This document shows, piece after piece, positions 19,260 to 30,751 of a stretch of DNA of 64,000 bases. The stretch covers positions 18,048,501-18,112,500 of the forward strand of contig JAZHRO010000024.1 in the NCBI GenBank assembly GCA_037157565.1. Direction: 5' to 3'. Numbering within the stretch: the first letter of the stretch is position 1; the number at the start of each line of letters is the position of its first letter. The DNA comes from Thalassia testudinum (lineage: Eukaryota > Streptophyta > Magnoliopsida > Alismatales > Hydrocharitaceae). The notes below the pieces were generated by a model that saw nothing but the letters and a program-made list of their open reading frames with translations, ran no database searches and had not been told where the DNA came from. A program made the position numbers and the translations under genes.

Positions 19260-19639
19260 AGGCACTACTTGTACAGTGAGACCTTCGAGATTTTCACAGA
19301 TCACAAGAGCCTCAGATACCTTTTTGATCAGAAGGAGCTCAACATGAGACAGAGACGTTGGTTGGAGCTCCTGAAGGACTACGACTGCAGCATCTCCAAC
19401 CACCCAGGAAAGGCCAATGTGATGGCTGACGCCTTGAGCCGTCAGGCGCCCGCATGCTTGCCCAGTCTACAGTTACAGAGTTGGAGCCTTTTGGAGGAGG
19501 TGGGCAGTTGGCGACCTCTAGAGTTACGAGAGTACTATGGGGCAGTGACGGTGACACGGCAGACTAGGCCAGAGCTGATAGACCGCATCATCATAGGACA
19601 GATGGCCGATCCGTACTTGCAGTCTTTGCGCGACAGAGT
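19260..19639 (+). pseudogene. pol: RNase H continuation after the stop
   Basis: The frame resumes after the TAG with [23 protein letters not shown] and [11 protein letters not shown], which are the connection/RNase H end of Ty3/gypsy pol. It then enters the linker before integrase and runs into the deletion junction at 19640-19650. Confidence 0.85.
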
Positions 19640-20152
19640 ACTGTCAGGAGCAGACAGAAGAGCTACGCAGATCGAAGACGCAGAGAGGTGCAGTTTGAGG
19701 TTGGGGACCACGTCTTTCTTCGCGTTTCTCCCATGAAGGGCCTACAGCGATTTGGGGTGAGAGGAAAACTCGCGCCGAGGTTCGTGGGGCCCTTTGAGGT
19801 CCTGGAGCGGATTGGACCCGTTGCTTACAGACTTGCCCTCCCCCCGCAGCTTTCTGGTGTGCACGACATGTTCCACGTGTCCAACCTCAGGAAGTACGTA
19901 GCCGATTCCAGTCACGTACTGAATCACGAGAGCGTCGAGGCGGGCGACGACCTGACCTACCCCGAGCGGCCAGTGCAGATTCTAGACCGAGCCGTCCGCA
20001 GTTTGAGGCGAAAGCAAGTACCCCTGATAAAGGTTTTGTGGAGGAGCCAGCGGTACGAGGAGGCTACCTGGGAGCCTGAGGCGGCAATGCGGGAGCGGTA
20101 CCCGGAGCTTTTCGTGGGTACGTCTTTCCGGACCGGCTTCGGTCCTCTTTGA
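19640..20152 (+). pseudogene. pol: integrase C-terminus and chromodomain-like tail
   Basis: At 19640-19650 the sequence ACTGTCAGGAG joins the RNase H linker directly to the late integrase region. The zinc-binding and DDE catalytic domains are absent. Downstream is the conserved [16 protein letters not shown] block, then [28 protein letters not shown] sequence and a chromodomain-like end ([16 protein letters not shown]). Such tails target chromoviruses to heterochromatin. The reading frame changes across the junction. Confidence 0.88.
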
Positions 20153-20179
20153 GTTTGTTGTGGTTTTGGACGTCTTTTC

Positions 20180-20234
20180 CGCACCCTAGTTAGCGCAAGT
20201 TTCGGGGACGAAACTTCCTTTGAGTTTGTTATAT
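20180..20234 (+). promoter_or_regulatory. Pre-3'-LTR region (polypurine-tract position)
   Basis: TTTCGGGGACGAAACTTCC followed by TTTGAGTTTGTTATAT abuts the 3' LTR. Plant chromoviruses usually carry a similar GGGGACGAAA-T block here, before a G-rich tract, but no strong purine run is visible. The same sequence occurs next to the minus-strand 3' LTR at 29120-29165. Confidence 0.5.
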
Positions 20235-22931
20235 TGTTACGAACGCGTTCCCCAGACGTCTTTTAAGACATCTGGGAGGTGGCCCAGACGTCTAGGATCA
20301 CATCCAGACGTCGGACCAGACATCTGGGATCGTTTCCAAACGTCTGGAAATCAGTTATCTTTCGCACGAGAGATTCGTCTGCGTTTCTCGCTCTCTCTCT
20401 TTTTCCCTCTCTCCTGCGGCGTAGGCCACCCTCTGCCGCGCCCTCTCTCTCCTCCTCGCGCGGCCTTAAAAGGCCACGCTCTCTCCCGTCGCCTCCACCC
20501 CCGCTTCCTTCATTTCCTCCTTCCAACCAGCAAGCGCGAGAGCGAGCGCGAGGGTGCTGCGGCAGCGACGGCCACAGTGAGAGTGGGGGAGGTGCTGCGT
20601 GTGGGAGAGGCACTCAGCCGCGAGGGCGAGCTCGCCGGGGCTGCTGGGGCTGGCCGGCGGGGGGCGCAGCGGGCGCGGAACGACGCGGGAGGCCTGCTGC
20701 AGATCGACCAGCAGGCGCACGAGGCGCGGCGCGGCCGGGCGTCGCGAGAGGAGGGCGAGTGGCGGCCTGATTCTGGAAACTCTTCCAGAATCAGACGTCT
20801 GGGCTGATAGCCAGACGGCGGGGAAGACGTCTGGAAGACCATACAGACATCTGAAAGGTGTGTCTTCCGTCTTTTTTTTTCTTCTTCCCATCGACTGACC
20901 ATACTGAGAGAGAGAGATGGGTACGCGCAGGCTCGGTGATTTGCCATCCAACGCGAATCAGACGTCTGGCTGTAGTACCAGACGGCGGGAGCGACCTCCA
21001 GACGTCCGGGGTGACCATCGGACGTCTAGGAACTAGGCCAGACGTCCCCGTAGGCTTCTGGACCTCTGAGAAACCACGCAGAACAAGGTAATTCTCTGAT
21101 CCACTTTTAAGACGTCTGGAAGAAGTTCCAGACGTCTGATTTTGCACAGTTTCATCGTTTTCGACCCGTTTAGGGCCCATTCGGGTTCCGTTTTCCGCGT
21201 TTCGAGTTGCGTTCTTTTCAGAATTAAATCCTCTACCCGTCTACAGTAGCTATACACTGTTTGAGACACTCCTTGTGTTTGATCCTTGTGATAGGACCCC
21301 GTTCCGTTGCAGTCTCAGGGGTCGCGGAGGCACGCGGGATTCTCGATCACGCCCCCATTACTCCCGTCGTACCTGGTAGAGTGGCTTTTAAGTTATTAAT
21401 ATAATCTGTTAAAGTATGGAACCATAACTAGAACCTAGGACATTGCATGAATCCTAGGAATGAGAAATAGATTGAATGATAGCTCCTAGGTGTTGCATGA
21501 ATCCTAGGACTAGAAAACTAGATTGTATGATAGATCCTAGGATACGGCATGAATCCTAGGACGGGAAAACTAGTGGAATGTATGACTACTACAGTTTTGG
21601 AAAAATGGAAAGGAACAAAAAGCTGCCTGTAATATGAATTAACAGCTGCCTGTTTATGAATAAACGTGATTGAGAACATGGATTGTAAGAACGTGAAACT
21701 GGAAAGTGAAACCTGGATGTTTTGAGTTAAAGAGCTGGAACCCTACGGGGAATTAGGAGTGGAACTCCTGGACAGAGAAAGGAATGGAACTGAGAAAGAA
21801 AGTTGTAGTTGTGTGCTGTCTCTTGGATACGTAGTATCAAGGGAAGTACCTGTACCTGTTTAGTGCAGAGTGGGGCCAGCCACCCCAGGGACCCGGGGTT
21901 AGGACCGGCCGCTCTGTACAGACTTGTTGGCCCTCGTGTACGTAGTACCGGGGAGAGCTATTAGTGTTAGGAGGGCACTAGCTACCCCACGGGCCCCGGG
22001 GTTCTGCTAGCCTCCAACACCGACTTGTTTAGGCCCACTGGGGCAAACCAGGGTAGTCAGGCGAGGGTGCGCGGACTGTGGAGGGGCAAGGCCCCGATTT
22101 GGTTACTGTGGAGGGGTTGGACCCCTGTTACTGAGAGGGCTCTGCCCTGGACTGGTTCCGTGCTGTGCTTTGGGCGCACCCGTTAACGAAAACGACTGAC
22201 CGCGTGCCTGTACGGGTTAGCTACCTGTGCGTTTATCGCTCGTGCCGTACTCACCGTTACGTCTGTCAGTGACCTTGGGGTGGTTGACTGAGGGTATGAT
22301 CACCACTGGGGACTCTCCCGGCCAGGAGAGCACCACGTGCTACTTCTACTTTTTGGAAAAGACTGCAATCAAGATCGTTCTCACGAGGAACATTCGAGAT
22401 CAAGTAAAGGATCTGAGAAATAAATGAAATCAGGAGACAATTGAAAGACGTAAATAAAGAAAGTAACAGAACATAACAGCTACTGTACACTCTACTGTTT
22501 TCTTTAGTTTAGTTGCCACTCTACTCAGCGTTTTGCTGACGTGTTACACTCGTTACCTTTCAGGACCAGGTGTTGAGCAGCCAGGGTCAGCGGCTGCAGA
22601 GGACGCTGGGCCGAGTAGGGTCCAGTAGAGTTACCACTGTTCTCTTGTACCTCTTTTGTTCCGTTATAGTGAGTAGTTCTGTTTCCACTGTACTTTTCTT
22701 TACCTGCAGTTCATATTATGTTATGAATGTTGTTAGACTGTTGTGGTGGTATATACTGTAGTGGTTTCTTTCCTTACTGCTGTATTTTCTTACTGTTAGT
22801 TATATTCATACTGAATGTGGTTTATTTTACTGCTCTTTTGGTTACTTCCTCGTTGGACGACTAGGTCTTGGGATTAGTCGAGTCGGTCCGGTTCTCGTGT
22901 CTCGTCGAGACTCGGGAATCGGGTCGTTACA
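20235..22931 (+). mobile_element. 3' LTR (2697 bp)
   Basis: It is the same as the 5' LTR in order of parts, with TATA/CArG-like CCTTAAAAGG at 20464-20473 and a perfect 12-bp-stem hairpin at 20767-20794. It ends CGTTACA, followed by the duplication CGGTG at 22932-22936. Confidence 0.93.
20767..20794 (+). other. 12-bp perfect hairpin in LTR leader
   Basis: CTGATTCTGGAA, loop ACTC, TTCCAGAATCAG. It immediately precedes a GACGTC palindrome. The minus-strand LTR at 28569-28596 has the same stem with a different loop (AAAC on the + strand). The 5' LTR copy at 14583 has two stem mismatches. Confidence 0.7.
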
Positions 22932-24603
22932 CGGTGTAAGGTGGTTAGTCCTAACCCTGGGCCCCATGGGGCGGCTAGCTCCCTTCTTGTACTAAGTAGC
23001 TCACCCCGATACTAAGTACGCGAGGGTCAAATAGGAGTCGATGTAGAGTGACTAGTCCTAACCCTAAGTCTCAACCCAAGGGGCGGCTAGCTCTCATCTA
23101 CACTAAAGGGACAATCGCTCTCCTCAGTACAACGTACACGAGAGCCAGCTCACTTCCCATTACCATGTTCAAACAGCCGCCCGTAAGTAACATGTTCCAT
23201 GACCGGTCAGATTTTCCGTATTACTGTATTCTTGATTTTCTTTTAAATTCTCCGTAGGGTTCGTACATAGACTTTCTCATTTCCACATCTGATTCAATAA
23301 ATGAATAACAAGAAACTCAATGATTTCACTATCACGTCCATCAATTATTCAATGCATAGCATGTGTTTTTGTTCATGTCATAGTTCATTACAGGCAGCTC
23401 ATGATTTACTACTTTCAGGAAATAACAATTTAATCATTCATTAAATGTGCATTCATTTCTTTTAGCCCTAGGATTCATTCCACATCCTAAAGTTTAATCG
23501 AATATTTCTAAAGTAGCATTCATTTATCTCTTTTAGCCCTAGAGCTCATTTCAAAACCTAGGGTTCGACTAATTCTAAAGCACGTAATTTAATTATTAAA
23601 TCCAGGATTAATGAGAGAACCACTCTACTAGGATAACCGGGAGATGTGGGGACACAATCGATGGAGCTTGCAACCCCCGTAGGTCCCGTGCACACCACGA
23701 ACGAATGACCTATCACATTGACCCATATGTCAAAATGAGCTCAAAACTGTATACACATTATACCATTATGTAGTGAAACTCGAACGGAAACCAACGACAT
23801 CTTGTTTGCAGAAAATCGACTCTATTTAGGTCCTGAACAAGTCCAAAACCACAATCCTGATCAAAATCAGACGTGTGGGAAGAGTCCCAGACGTCTTAAA
23901 CGAATCCAGAGACTCACCTTGCTCGAGGCGCCTCTTTCGGACGTCTGGAACTCCGTGCAGATGTCTGAGGGTGCCTTTAGATGTCTGGTGATACTTCCGA
24001 ATGCCTGAAACCGCCTTAGTCCTCGCATCGGCACGCTTCCCCAACCTTTGACATAAGTACGCACGGTCAAAACTCAACAGGGAAAAATAATCAAAAATTA
24101 TGTGCTATCAAATGTCTAGGATTACCTTCAAACGTCCGACCAGACGTTTGAAGGTTTCTCCAGACATCTGATTCTGCGGAAAAAATGATTCCGCAAAACA
24201 GTTTGCGAGCTCCTCATCGCCGTAGAAACTGCAGCACCTCCTCGTCTCTCCTCACAGCGTCCCGCCCTCCGACCTTCTCCTCCCGAGCCCTATTGCTCCC
24301 TGCTCTCCCTCTCCCTCACCCTATCCTTCTCCTCTCGATTGCGGTAGTGGCAAGCAAATGGAGGAGGAGGGGGGGTTTTTTATGGGTGTGGGAGGCATGG
24401 GGAGAGGATGGTGTGGAATAAGGTGGAGTATGGGGGGTGTCGTGAGTATGGTGGGTATGGTGGAGGTGTATGAGGCATGGGGTTTAGGGGTATGTGCATG
24501 GGGATTTTTGTAAGGTTGACCCTGCGGAAGCCTCCTATTCGTGCAAAGCTCAAAATTTAAAACCCAAGAGGTTTAAAATTACAGTAACACTCCCATCATT
24601 TCA
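22932..24603 (-). mobile_element. Family B LTR, minus strand, upstream half
   Basis: This continues the LTR split by the chromovirus. It holds two ~110-bp units (22937-23150), CCTAGG-like debris, a GACGTC cluster (23865-24170) and the low-complexity GGTGTATGAGGCATGG region seen in mirror form at 2560-2700. A plausible minus-strand start, TGAAATGATGG, ends at 24603. Flanking pentamers do not match 13070-13074, so either boundaries are off or the duplication has decayed. Confidence 0.6.
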
Positions 24604-25354
24604 AAAATTTCCGAACGACCCTTAGAAAAATTCATTTCAATACTTCTATCGACTTTAACTCGATTCGGGAAATTGCAAATGCATCAAACTTTAAACTCAG
24701 GTTTCAACCTCAAAGGAGTTTGGAAAACTTTAAGATCTATTTATGTCCTGAGATATTCTACGTTTTTGTGAAATATTATATATTTACGAATGGAAAATAA
24801 GTGAATCTATATTTTATCTTAAACGTCGTACTCAAGTTTAAATGAGGAATGAATTTTTTTATACTTAAATCTCTTTCAATTTCAATTTATTCTCACCTTA
24901 TCTTCTATTGATATAGATACCCACATAAAATTATCTCAAGTTACACCTAAATATCAACATAAAATATCACCTATTTATAAGTTTTTATCACGGGCAATAT
25001 ATCCAAAACTTAAACTAACTCTTAAAAGTAAAATCCAGAAACCAAAGCGCACCAATAGCTCGGATGTGTCAACTTGAAGAATTTTAAACTCAGGTTCTCC
25101 GTTTTCGCGTTAATCTACACCTTTTTCCTTTGCTTAGAAAAATAAAATGGGGGGAATTTTTTTTTTTCGCTGGGAGAAAACATTTTGATTTACCTCTGCT
25201 GAAGGTTACATGGAATTTCCAGCAACCCTGCAATCCAGAATTTAAACAATACCTCGCAAGACAATAGGAGGGCTGTACCAAAGATCTCTTCACCTTCTTC
25301 AAAGAGAGCCCAACATTTTGCTTCAGTACTTTATTACAGTTCTGGATTAAAGAT
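24604..25354. other. Spacer, no recognised gene
   Basis: AT-rich sequence without supportable features. Short open frames (for example 25302-25090 minus) do not resemble known proteins. Confidence 0.5.
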
Positions 25355-25684
25355 TTAATTGGTTGCCGAGCACCAGTGATTTGATCGACTGGGTTGCTTG
25401 CAGAAGATAAAATTTTTACTTACACTAACTAATCCAGCCTGCAAAGCTAAACGAAGGCCCTGCATGCTGGCCCAAACCTCGGCTTCTTCACTTGAATTTT
25501 TATTATAGCTGTAGGCTGCGGCTCTAATAATTCTACCATCAACTCCTTTAATAACCACAGCAGCTGTCAAAGAATTCGATACCGCTGCATCAACCATGAT
25601 TGTCATATTCATCCTGCGCCATATGATCATAAGATGGGTCATTTGCCACAGTACATCCCTCTCTTCTGTGTTGCCCGGCAGCAA
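25355..25684 (-). pseudogene. RNase H-like fragment, probably LINE-derived
   Basis: The minus-strand frame contains VDAAVSNSLTAAVVIKGVDG followed by RIIRAAAYSYN and SSEEAEVWASMQGLRLAL. This fits the plant RNase H-like (RVT_3 type) fold: a first acidic strand D-A-A, a G-V-D-G turn, and the E-AE-WA-GL-LAL helix. Such domains end LINE retrotransposons and also occur as stand-alone host genes. No reverse transcriptase lies upstream and the frame starts abruptly, so a broken LINE end is the likeliest reading. Confidence 0.55.
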
Positions 25685-25930
25685 TATTCTCCAGATTATA
25701 GGATGTATTAATTTTTTCGCAATCAGACCTGGCAGAATAAAATACCATCACATATGTTTTGTGCACAATTAATAACCATCATAGGGTCGGGCTCCTCTCC
25801 TTTCACAGCAACACTGCATCTGTGTAATTAAATGACATGCATTGTATAGAAAACAAAAAATTTTAAAAAGTCAAGTGATTCCGACGTGGGATGAAAATGT
25901 TTTTGGATTTAAAATTTTGTACATAATTTG
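25685..25930. other. Short AT-rich spacer
   Basis: Nothing recognisable. Probably flanking sequence of the remnant to the left. Confidence 0.4.
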
Positions 25931-26427
25931 ATAGAGGATTCGATTATCTAGATATAGGATGTACAAGCGAAATTGATAATTCATCCCACCTAAGATCAGT
26001 CAGATCCCAATCGATACAAGTCCAACCTACCAAAAGATTTGACACAGCAAAAGAAAAATATACGATAAGATGGCTCTGACCACCCATGTCTTGACAACGT
26101 ACGACTAACCTGACACTAAGGATACTAAGGGCCATCGAGTGCAGATTCCTCCCTATGTTATAAATAGAGGGAAGGTCCCCCAATGAAGGAGGTCTATTCC
26201 CTAAGTGAGGGAGCGAAATCATGTAATACAATGTATCCTCAAAATTATAGTACATAGTTGAGAGCCCTATCCTCCCCCTAGACATACATCCCTTGCGGTG
26301 GAACTGGGTCACCAAACCCTCGTTCTCCTCTGTGTATGCTAGTGGATTGATGCTCTACTCTCCTACGCGATGGATGATTTATGGCTAAGTAGCGCCTCTT
26401 ACACTAACAAATCTCTTGGTGGCCTTC
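25931..26427 (+). mobile_element. LTR-like remnant with TATA box
   Basis: The first ~110 bp are clearly related to 57895-58010: GAGGATTCG-TATC, ACAAG, CCACC-AAGA-CAG, GGATCCCAAT and so on. A TATA element TTATAAATAGAGGG at 26158-26171 is followed ~25 bp on by C-rich sequence, the layout of a plant LTR promoter. Both copies end where a chromovirus LTR begins (26428 and 58011). Confidence 0.5.
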
Positions 26428-29119
26428 TGTAACGACCCGATTCCCGAGTCCCTACGAGACACGAGAACCAGACCGACTCGACTAATCACAAGACCTAGTC
26501 GTCCAACGAGGAAGTAACCAAAAGAGCAATAAAATAAACTACATTCAGCATGAATATAACTAGCAGTAACAAAATATAGCAGTAAGAAAAGGAACTACTA
26601 CAGCATATACCACCACAACAATAGAACAGCAATTATAACATAACATGAAGCTACAAGTAAAGAAGTACAGAGAGTAACAAGAACTACTCACTATAGTGGA
26701 ACAAAAGGAGTACAAAAAGAACTGCGGTAACTCTACTGGACCCTACTCGACCCAGCATCCTCTGCAGCCGCTGACCCTGACTGCTCAACACCTGGTCCTG
26801 AAAAGTAACGAGTGTAACACGTCAGCGAAACGCTGAGTAGAGTGGCATCTAAAAACTAAGGAAGTAGTAGAGTGTACAGTAGCTGTTATATTTTACTTTC
26901 TTTATTTACATCCTTCTATTATTTCACGATTTATTTATTTCTCAGATCCTTCACTTGATCTCGAATGTTCCTCGTGGGAACGATCTTGATTGCAGTCTTT
27001 TCCGAAAAGTAGAAGTAACACGTGGTGCTCTCCTGGCCGGGAGAGTCCCCCGTGGTGGTCCTACCCTCAGTCAACCACCCCATGGTCGCTGACAGACGTA
27101 ACGATGACTACGGCACGTGCGATAAGCGCACGGGTAGCTACCCCACACGGGCACGCGGTCAGTCGTTTCCGTTAACGAGTGCGCTCAAAACACAGCACGG
27201 AACCAGTATAGGGCAGAGCCCTCTCAGTAACAGGGGTCCAACCCCTCCACAGTCCGCTCACCCTTGTCTGACTACCCTGGTTTGCCCAGTGGGCCTAACA
27301 AGTCGGTGTAGGAGGCTAGCAGAACCCCGGGGCCCGTGGGGTAGCCAGTGCTCTCCCTACACTAGTAGCTCTCCTCTGTACTGCGTACGCGAGGGCCAGC
27401 AAGTCGGTGTACAGTGGCTAAACCCACCCCGATCTCAACCTGAGGGCGGTAAGCTCCCCTCTACACTAAGAGGTAATGTGTGCTCTCTTTGGTACCACGT
27501 ACCCAAGAGACAACACACTTCCACGTTTCACTTTCTCAGTTCCATTCTATTCTCTTTCCAGGAGTTCTACTCCTAATTCCCCGTAGGATTCGTATTCTTT
27601 TTGTTTGGACATTGTAGGTTTCACTGTTCCAGTCTTACGTTCATGCAACGCATATTCTTAATCATATTTATTCATTCATAATATGCAGCTATTAATTCCT
27701 TTCTACTTTTCCAAGACTGCAATATATATATTCCACTAGTTTTCCAGTCCTAGGATTCATGCCGTACCCTAGGATCTATCATTCAATCTAGTTTTCCAGT
27801 CCTAGGATTCATGCAATACCCTAGGATCTATCATTCAATCTAGTTTCTCAGTTCTAGGGTTCATGCAATACCCTAAACTCTATTAATTATTCTACAATTG
27901 TAACAAATTATGCTAAATAAATTAAAAGCCACTCTACCAGCAACAATGGAAGTACTGGGGCGTGGTCGGAAATCCCGCGTGCCTCCACAATCCCCAAGAC
28001 TGCAATGGAACGGGGTCCTAACACAAGGATCAAACACAAGGAGTTTCTCATAACGGTATATAATTACTGTAAACGGGTAGAGGATTTTATTCTGGAAAGA
28101 ACGCAACTCGAAACGCGGAAAACGGACTCCGAACGGGCCCTAAACGGGTCGAAAACGACGAAACTGCCCAAAATCAGACGTCTGGAACCTCTTCCATACG
28201 TCTTAAAATGTGGGTCAGAGCATACCTTCATTCAGTGTAGTCTTTCAGACATCCAGAAGCCTGCGGGGACGTCTGGCTTAGTTCCCAGACGTCCGATGGT
28301 CACCCCGGACGTCTGGAAGTCCTTCCCGTCGTCTGGCACTGCGGCCAGACGTCCGACCCACGTGGGATGGCGAGCCCTTGCGCCCTCCCGAGCAAAACCT
28401 GCACGTACCCACACCTGTTCTCAGTACGACGAGTCGCAGACGAAGGCGCGGCGGACAATCGCATGGCCGTACACGCAAAAAAGGAAGGAGATAGAAATAT
28501 CTTACCGTCCAGACATCTGGACAGTCCTCTAGACGTCTTCACCGTTGTCTGGTTGGAAGCGTAGATGTCTGATTCTGGAAAAACTTCCAGAATCAGAGCT
28601 CGACTCGTTCCTCGCCCGCGACTCTCGGCCGCGCCGCGCCCCGTCCGCCTGCTGCTCGAGCTGCAGCAGCCCCTCCGCGACACTCCACGCCCGCTGCTCC
28701 CCCGCCGGCCGAATCTAGCTGCCCCGGCAAGCTCGAGCCCTCACGGTCGAGCGTCTCCTCCCTTGCGCAACACCTCCTCCTGCACACTTGCCACGGCCGC
28801 TGCTACCGCCACTCACTCGCTAGCACTCTCGCACCGGCTGGGAGAAGAAAAAGAGGGACACGGAGGAGATGAGGGTGAGGGAGAGGGCGAGGGGCCTTTT
28901 AAGGCCGCGCGGGGAGAGAGAGAGAGAAGCGCCGCGCCCTGCAGGAGGAGAGAGGGAAAAAGAGGGAAGAGAGCGGCGGGTGCAGGTCTGCGCGCGCATG
29001 CGCGCAGATGCAACCCTGTACGCCACAAAAATTAAATCCCAGACGTCTGGAAAGGGTTCCAGACGTCTGGGCCACTTCCCAGACGTCTTAAAAACCGTCT
29101 TGAGGCCGCGTTCGTAACA
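26428..29119 (-). mobile_element. 3' LTR of minus-strand chromovirus (2692 bp)
   Basis: On the minus strand it runs from TGTTACGAACGC (ending at 29119) to CGGGTCGTTACA (26428). It contains the hairpin 28569-28596, palindromes 28165-28570 and 29038-29095, CCTTTTAAGG at 28895-28904, CCTAGG units 27745-27895 and the exon-like frame 26733-26797. CCTTC (26423-26427) is the presumed target base set; its partner is lost with the truncated 5' LTR. Confidence 0.92.
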
Positions 29120-29224
29120 ATATAACAAACTCAAAGGAAGTTTCGTCCACGAAACTTGCGCTAACTAGGGTGCGGGAAAGAACGACATATAAAAACATAA
29201 CAAACTCAAAGAGAACCGAAGCGG

Positions 29225-30745
29225 TCCGAAAAGACGTACCCGCGAAGAGCTTCAGGTACCGCTCCCACATTGCCGCCTCAGGCTCCCAGGTAGCCTCCTC
29301 GTACCGCTGGCTCCTCCACAAAGCCTTCACCAGGGGTACTTACTTTCGTCTCAAGCTGCGAACGACTCGATCAAGAATCTGCACTAGCCGCTCGCGGTAG
29401 GTCAGGTCGTCGCCCACCTCGACGCTCTCGTGACTCAGTACATGACAGGGATCAGCTACGTACTTCCTGAGGTTGGACACGTGGAACACGTCGTGCACAC
29501 CAGAAAGCTGAGGAGGGAGGGCAAGTCTATAAGCAACGGGTCCAACCCGCTCCAGGATCTCAAAGGGCCCCACGAATCTCGACGCGAGCTTCCCACTCAC
29601 CCCAAACCGCTGCAGGCCCTTCATGGGCGAAACACGAAGGAAGACGTGGTCCCCAACCTCAAACTGCACCTCTCTGCGTCTCCGATCCGCGTAGCTCTTC
29701 TGCCTGCTCCTGACAGTGCGGAGTCGCCTGTGGATTTGCTCTACTACCTCCTGACTCTGCCGGATCAACCTGGGGCCAACCTCCCACTTGGTCCCCACCT
29801 CAACCCAACTCAAGGGTGCCGTACACCTCCGTCCATACAGAGCCTCATAGGGAGCCATGCCGATGCTCGAGTGATAGCTGTTGTTGTATGCAAACTCCGC
29901 CAGGGGCAGGTGCTCCTCCCAAGAGCCCCTCCAGTCCAGTACACAGGCACGCAAAAGGTCCTCAAGTGTCTGTATCGTGCGCTCCGACTGTCCGTCCGTC
30001 TGGGGGTGGTAGGCTGTACTGAATCTCAACTGCATCCCCAGGGCCTGCTGAAACTCAGCCCAAAACTGGGAGGTAAAGCGGGTATCCCGGTCGGATACGA
30101 TCTCCCGCGGAACTCCGTGTAGTCGTACCACGTCGCGAATATACCTCTCTGCCAACTGTGCTGGTCCCAAAGTGACTCGGATAGGTAAGAATCATGCCGT
30201 CTTCGTCAGTCTATCCACAATTACCCAGACTGCGTCGTGTCCTCGCTGGGTAACAGGTAAGCTCACCACCAAGTCCATGGTGATGCTCTCCCACTTCCAC
30301 TCTGGCACTGGAAGCGGCTGTAGCGGCCCTGCAAGCCTCTGATGCTCGGCTTTCACCTGCTGGCACACTAAGCACTGCTACACGAATTCACCCACATCCC
30401 GCTTCATCCCCCTCCACCAAAACTCGCGTCTCAAGTCGTGGTACATCTTCGTGTTTCCCGGATGTATGGTGAATCTGGAACGTGTGCCTCAGTCAGGAGC
30501 TCTCTCAACAACTCCTCGTCTCTGGGAATGCACAACCGTACCCTCAGCCGTAGTACCTGGTCTGTGAAAGAGAAGTCCCCTGGGTCTCCTGACAGTACTC
30601 TGTCGAGTAGGGACTGCAAGTACGGATCGGCCACCTGTCTTGTGATGATGCGGTCTATCAGCTCTGGCCTAGTCTGTCGTGTCACAGTCACTGCCCCACA
30701 GTGCCCCTGTAACTCTAGGGTTCGCCAACTGCCCACCTCCTCCAA
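29225..30745 (-). pseudogene. Integrase and chromodomain-like tail
   Basis: From 30745 down, the frame leads through the RNase H-integrase linker, then the HHCC zinc-binding region (IHPGNTKMYHDLRREFWW and [11 protein letters not shown]) at ~30470-30360, where a TAG precedes the Cys pair. The DDE core follows: D in [10 protein letters not shown] (~30270), D in SDRDTRFTSQF (~30085) and E in QSERTIQTLEDLL (~29975). Then [16 protein letters not shown] and a chromodomain-like [14 protein letters not shown] frameshift near 30440 and stops near 30190 and 29340 inactivate it. All catalytic acids remain visible. Confidence 0.88.
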
Positions 30746-30751
30746 AAGGCT

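Larger units (their letters stand above)
14010..22931 (+). mobile_element. Ty3/gypsy chromovirus (Tekay/Del-like), internally deleted
   Basis: This 8.9-kb element has two ~2.7-kb LTRs starting TGTTACGAACG and ending CGTTACA, exact 5-bp duplications CGGTG, and an initiator-Met tRNA primer site. Its internal region is only 3.49 kb, against about 5.0 kb in the minus-strand relative at 26428-42067. The central gag domain and the integrase core are missing and pol has a premature stop, so it is not autonomous. Gene order PR-RT-RNase H, a chromodomain-like C-terminus and long LTRs point to the Tekay/Del clade. LTRs look about 97-98% identical outside a few indels, suggesting a fairly recent insertion. 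Confidence 0.93.

Noticed and set aside
16747..20234. An active, autonomous retrotransposon
   Set aside because: The ends are intact but the gag core and integrase domains are deleted and RNase H contains a stop codon, so it cannot transpose by itself.
27022..27576. 184-codon frame present twice (also 40629-41183)
   Set aside because: It lies on the antisense strand of the family A LTR and is kept only because the two LTRs are near-identical. The corresponding region of other LTR copies is interrupted by stops.
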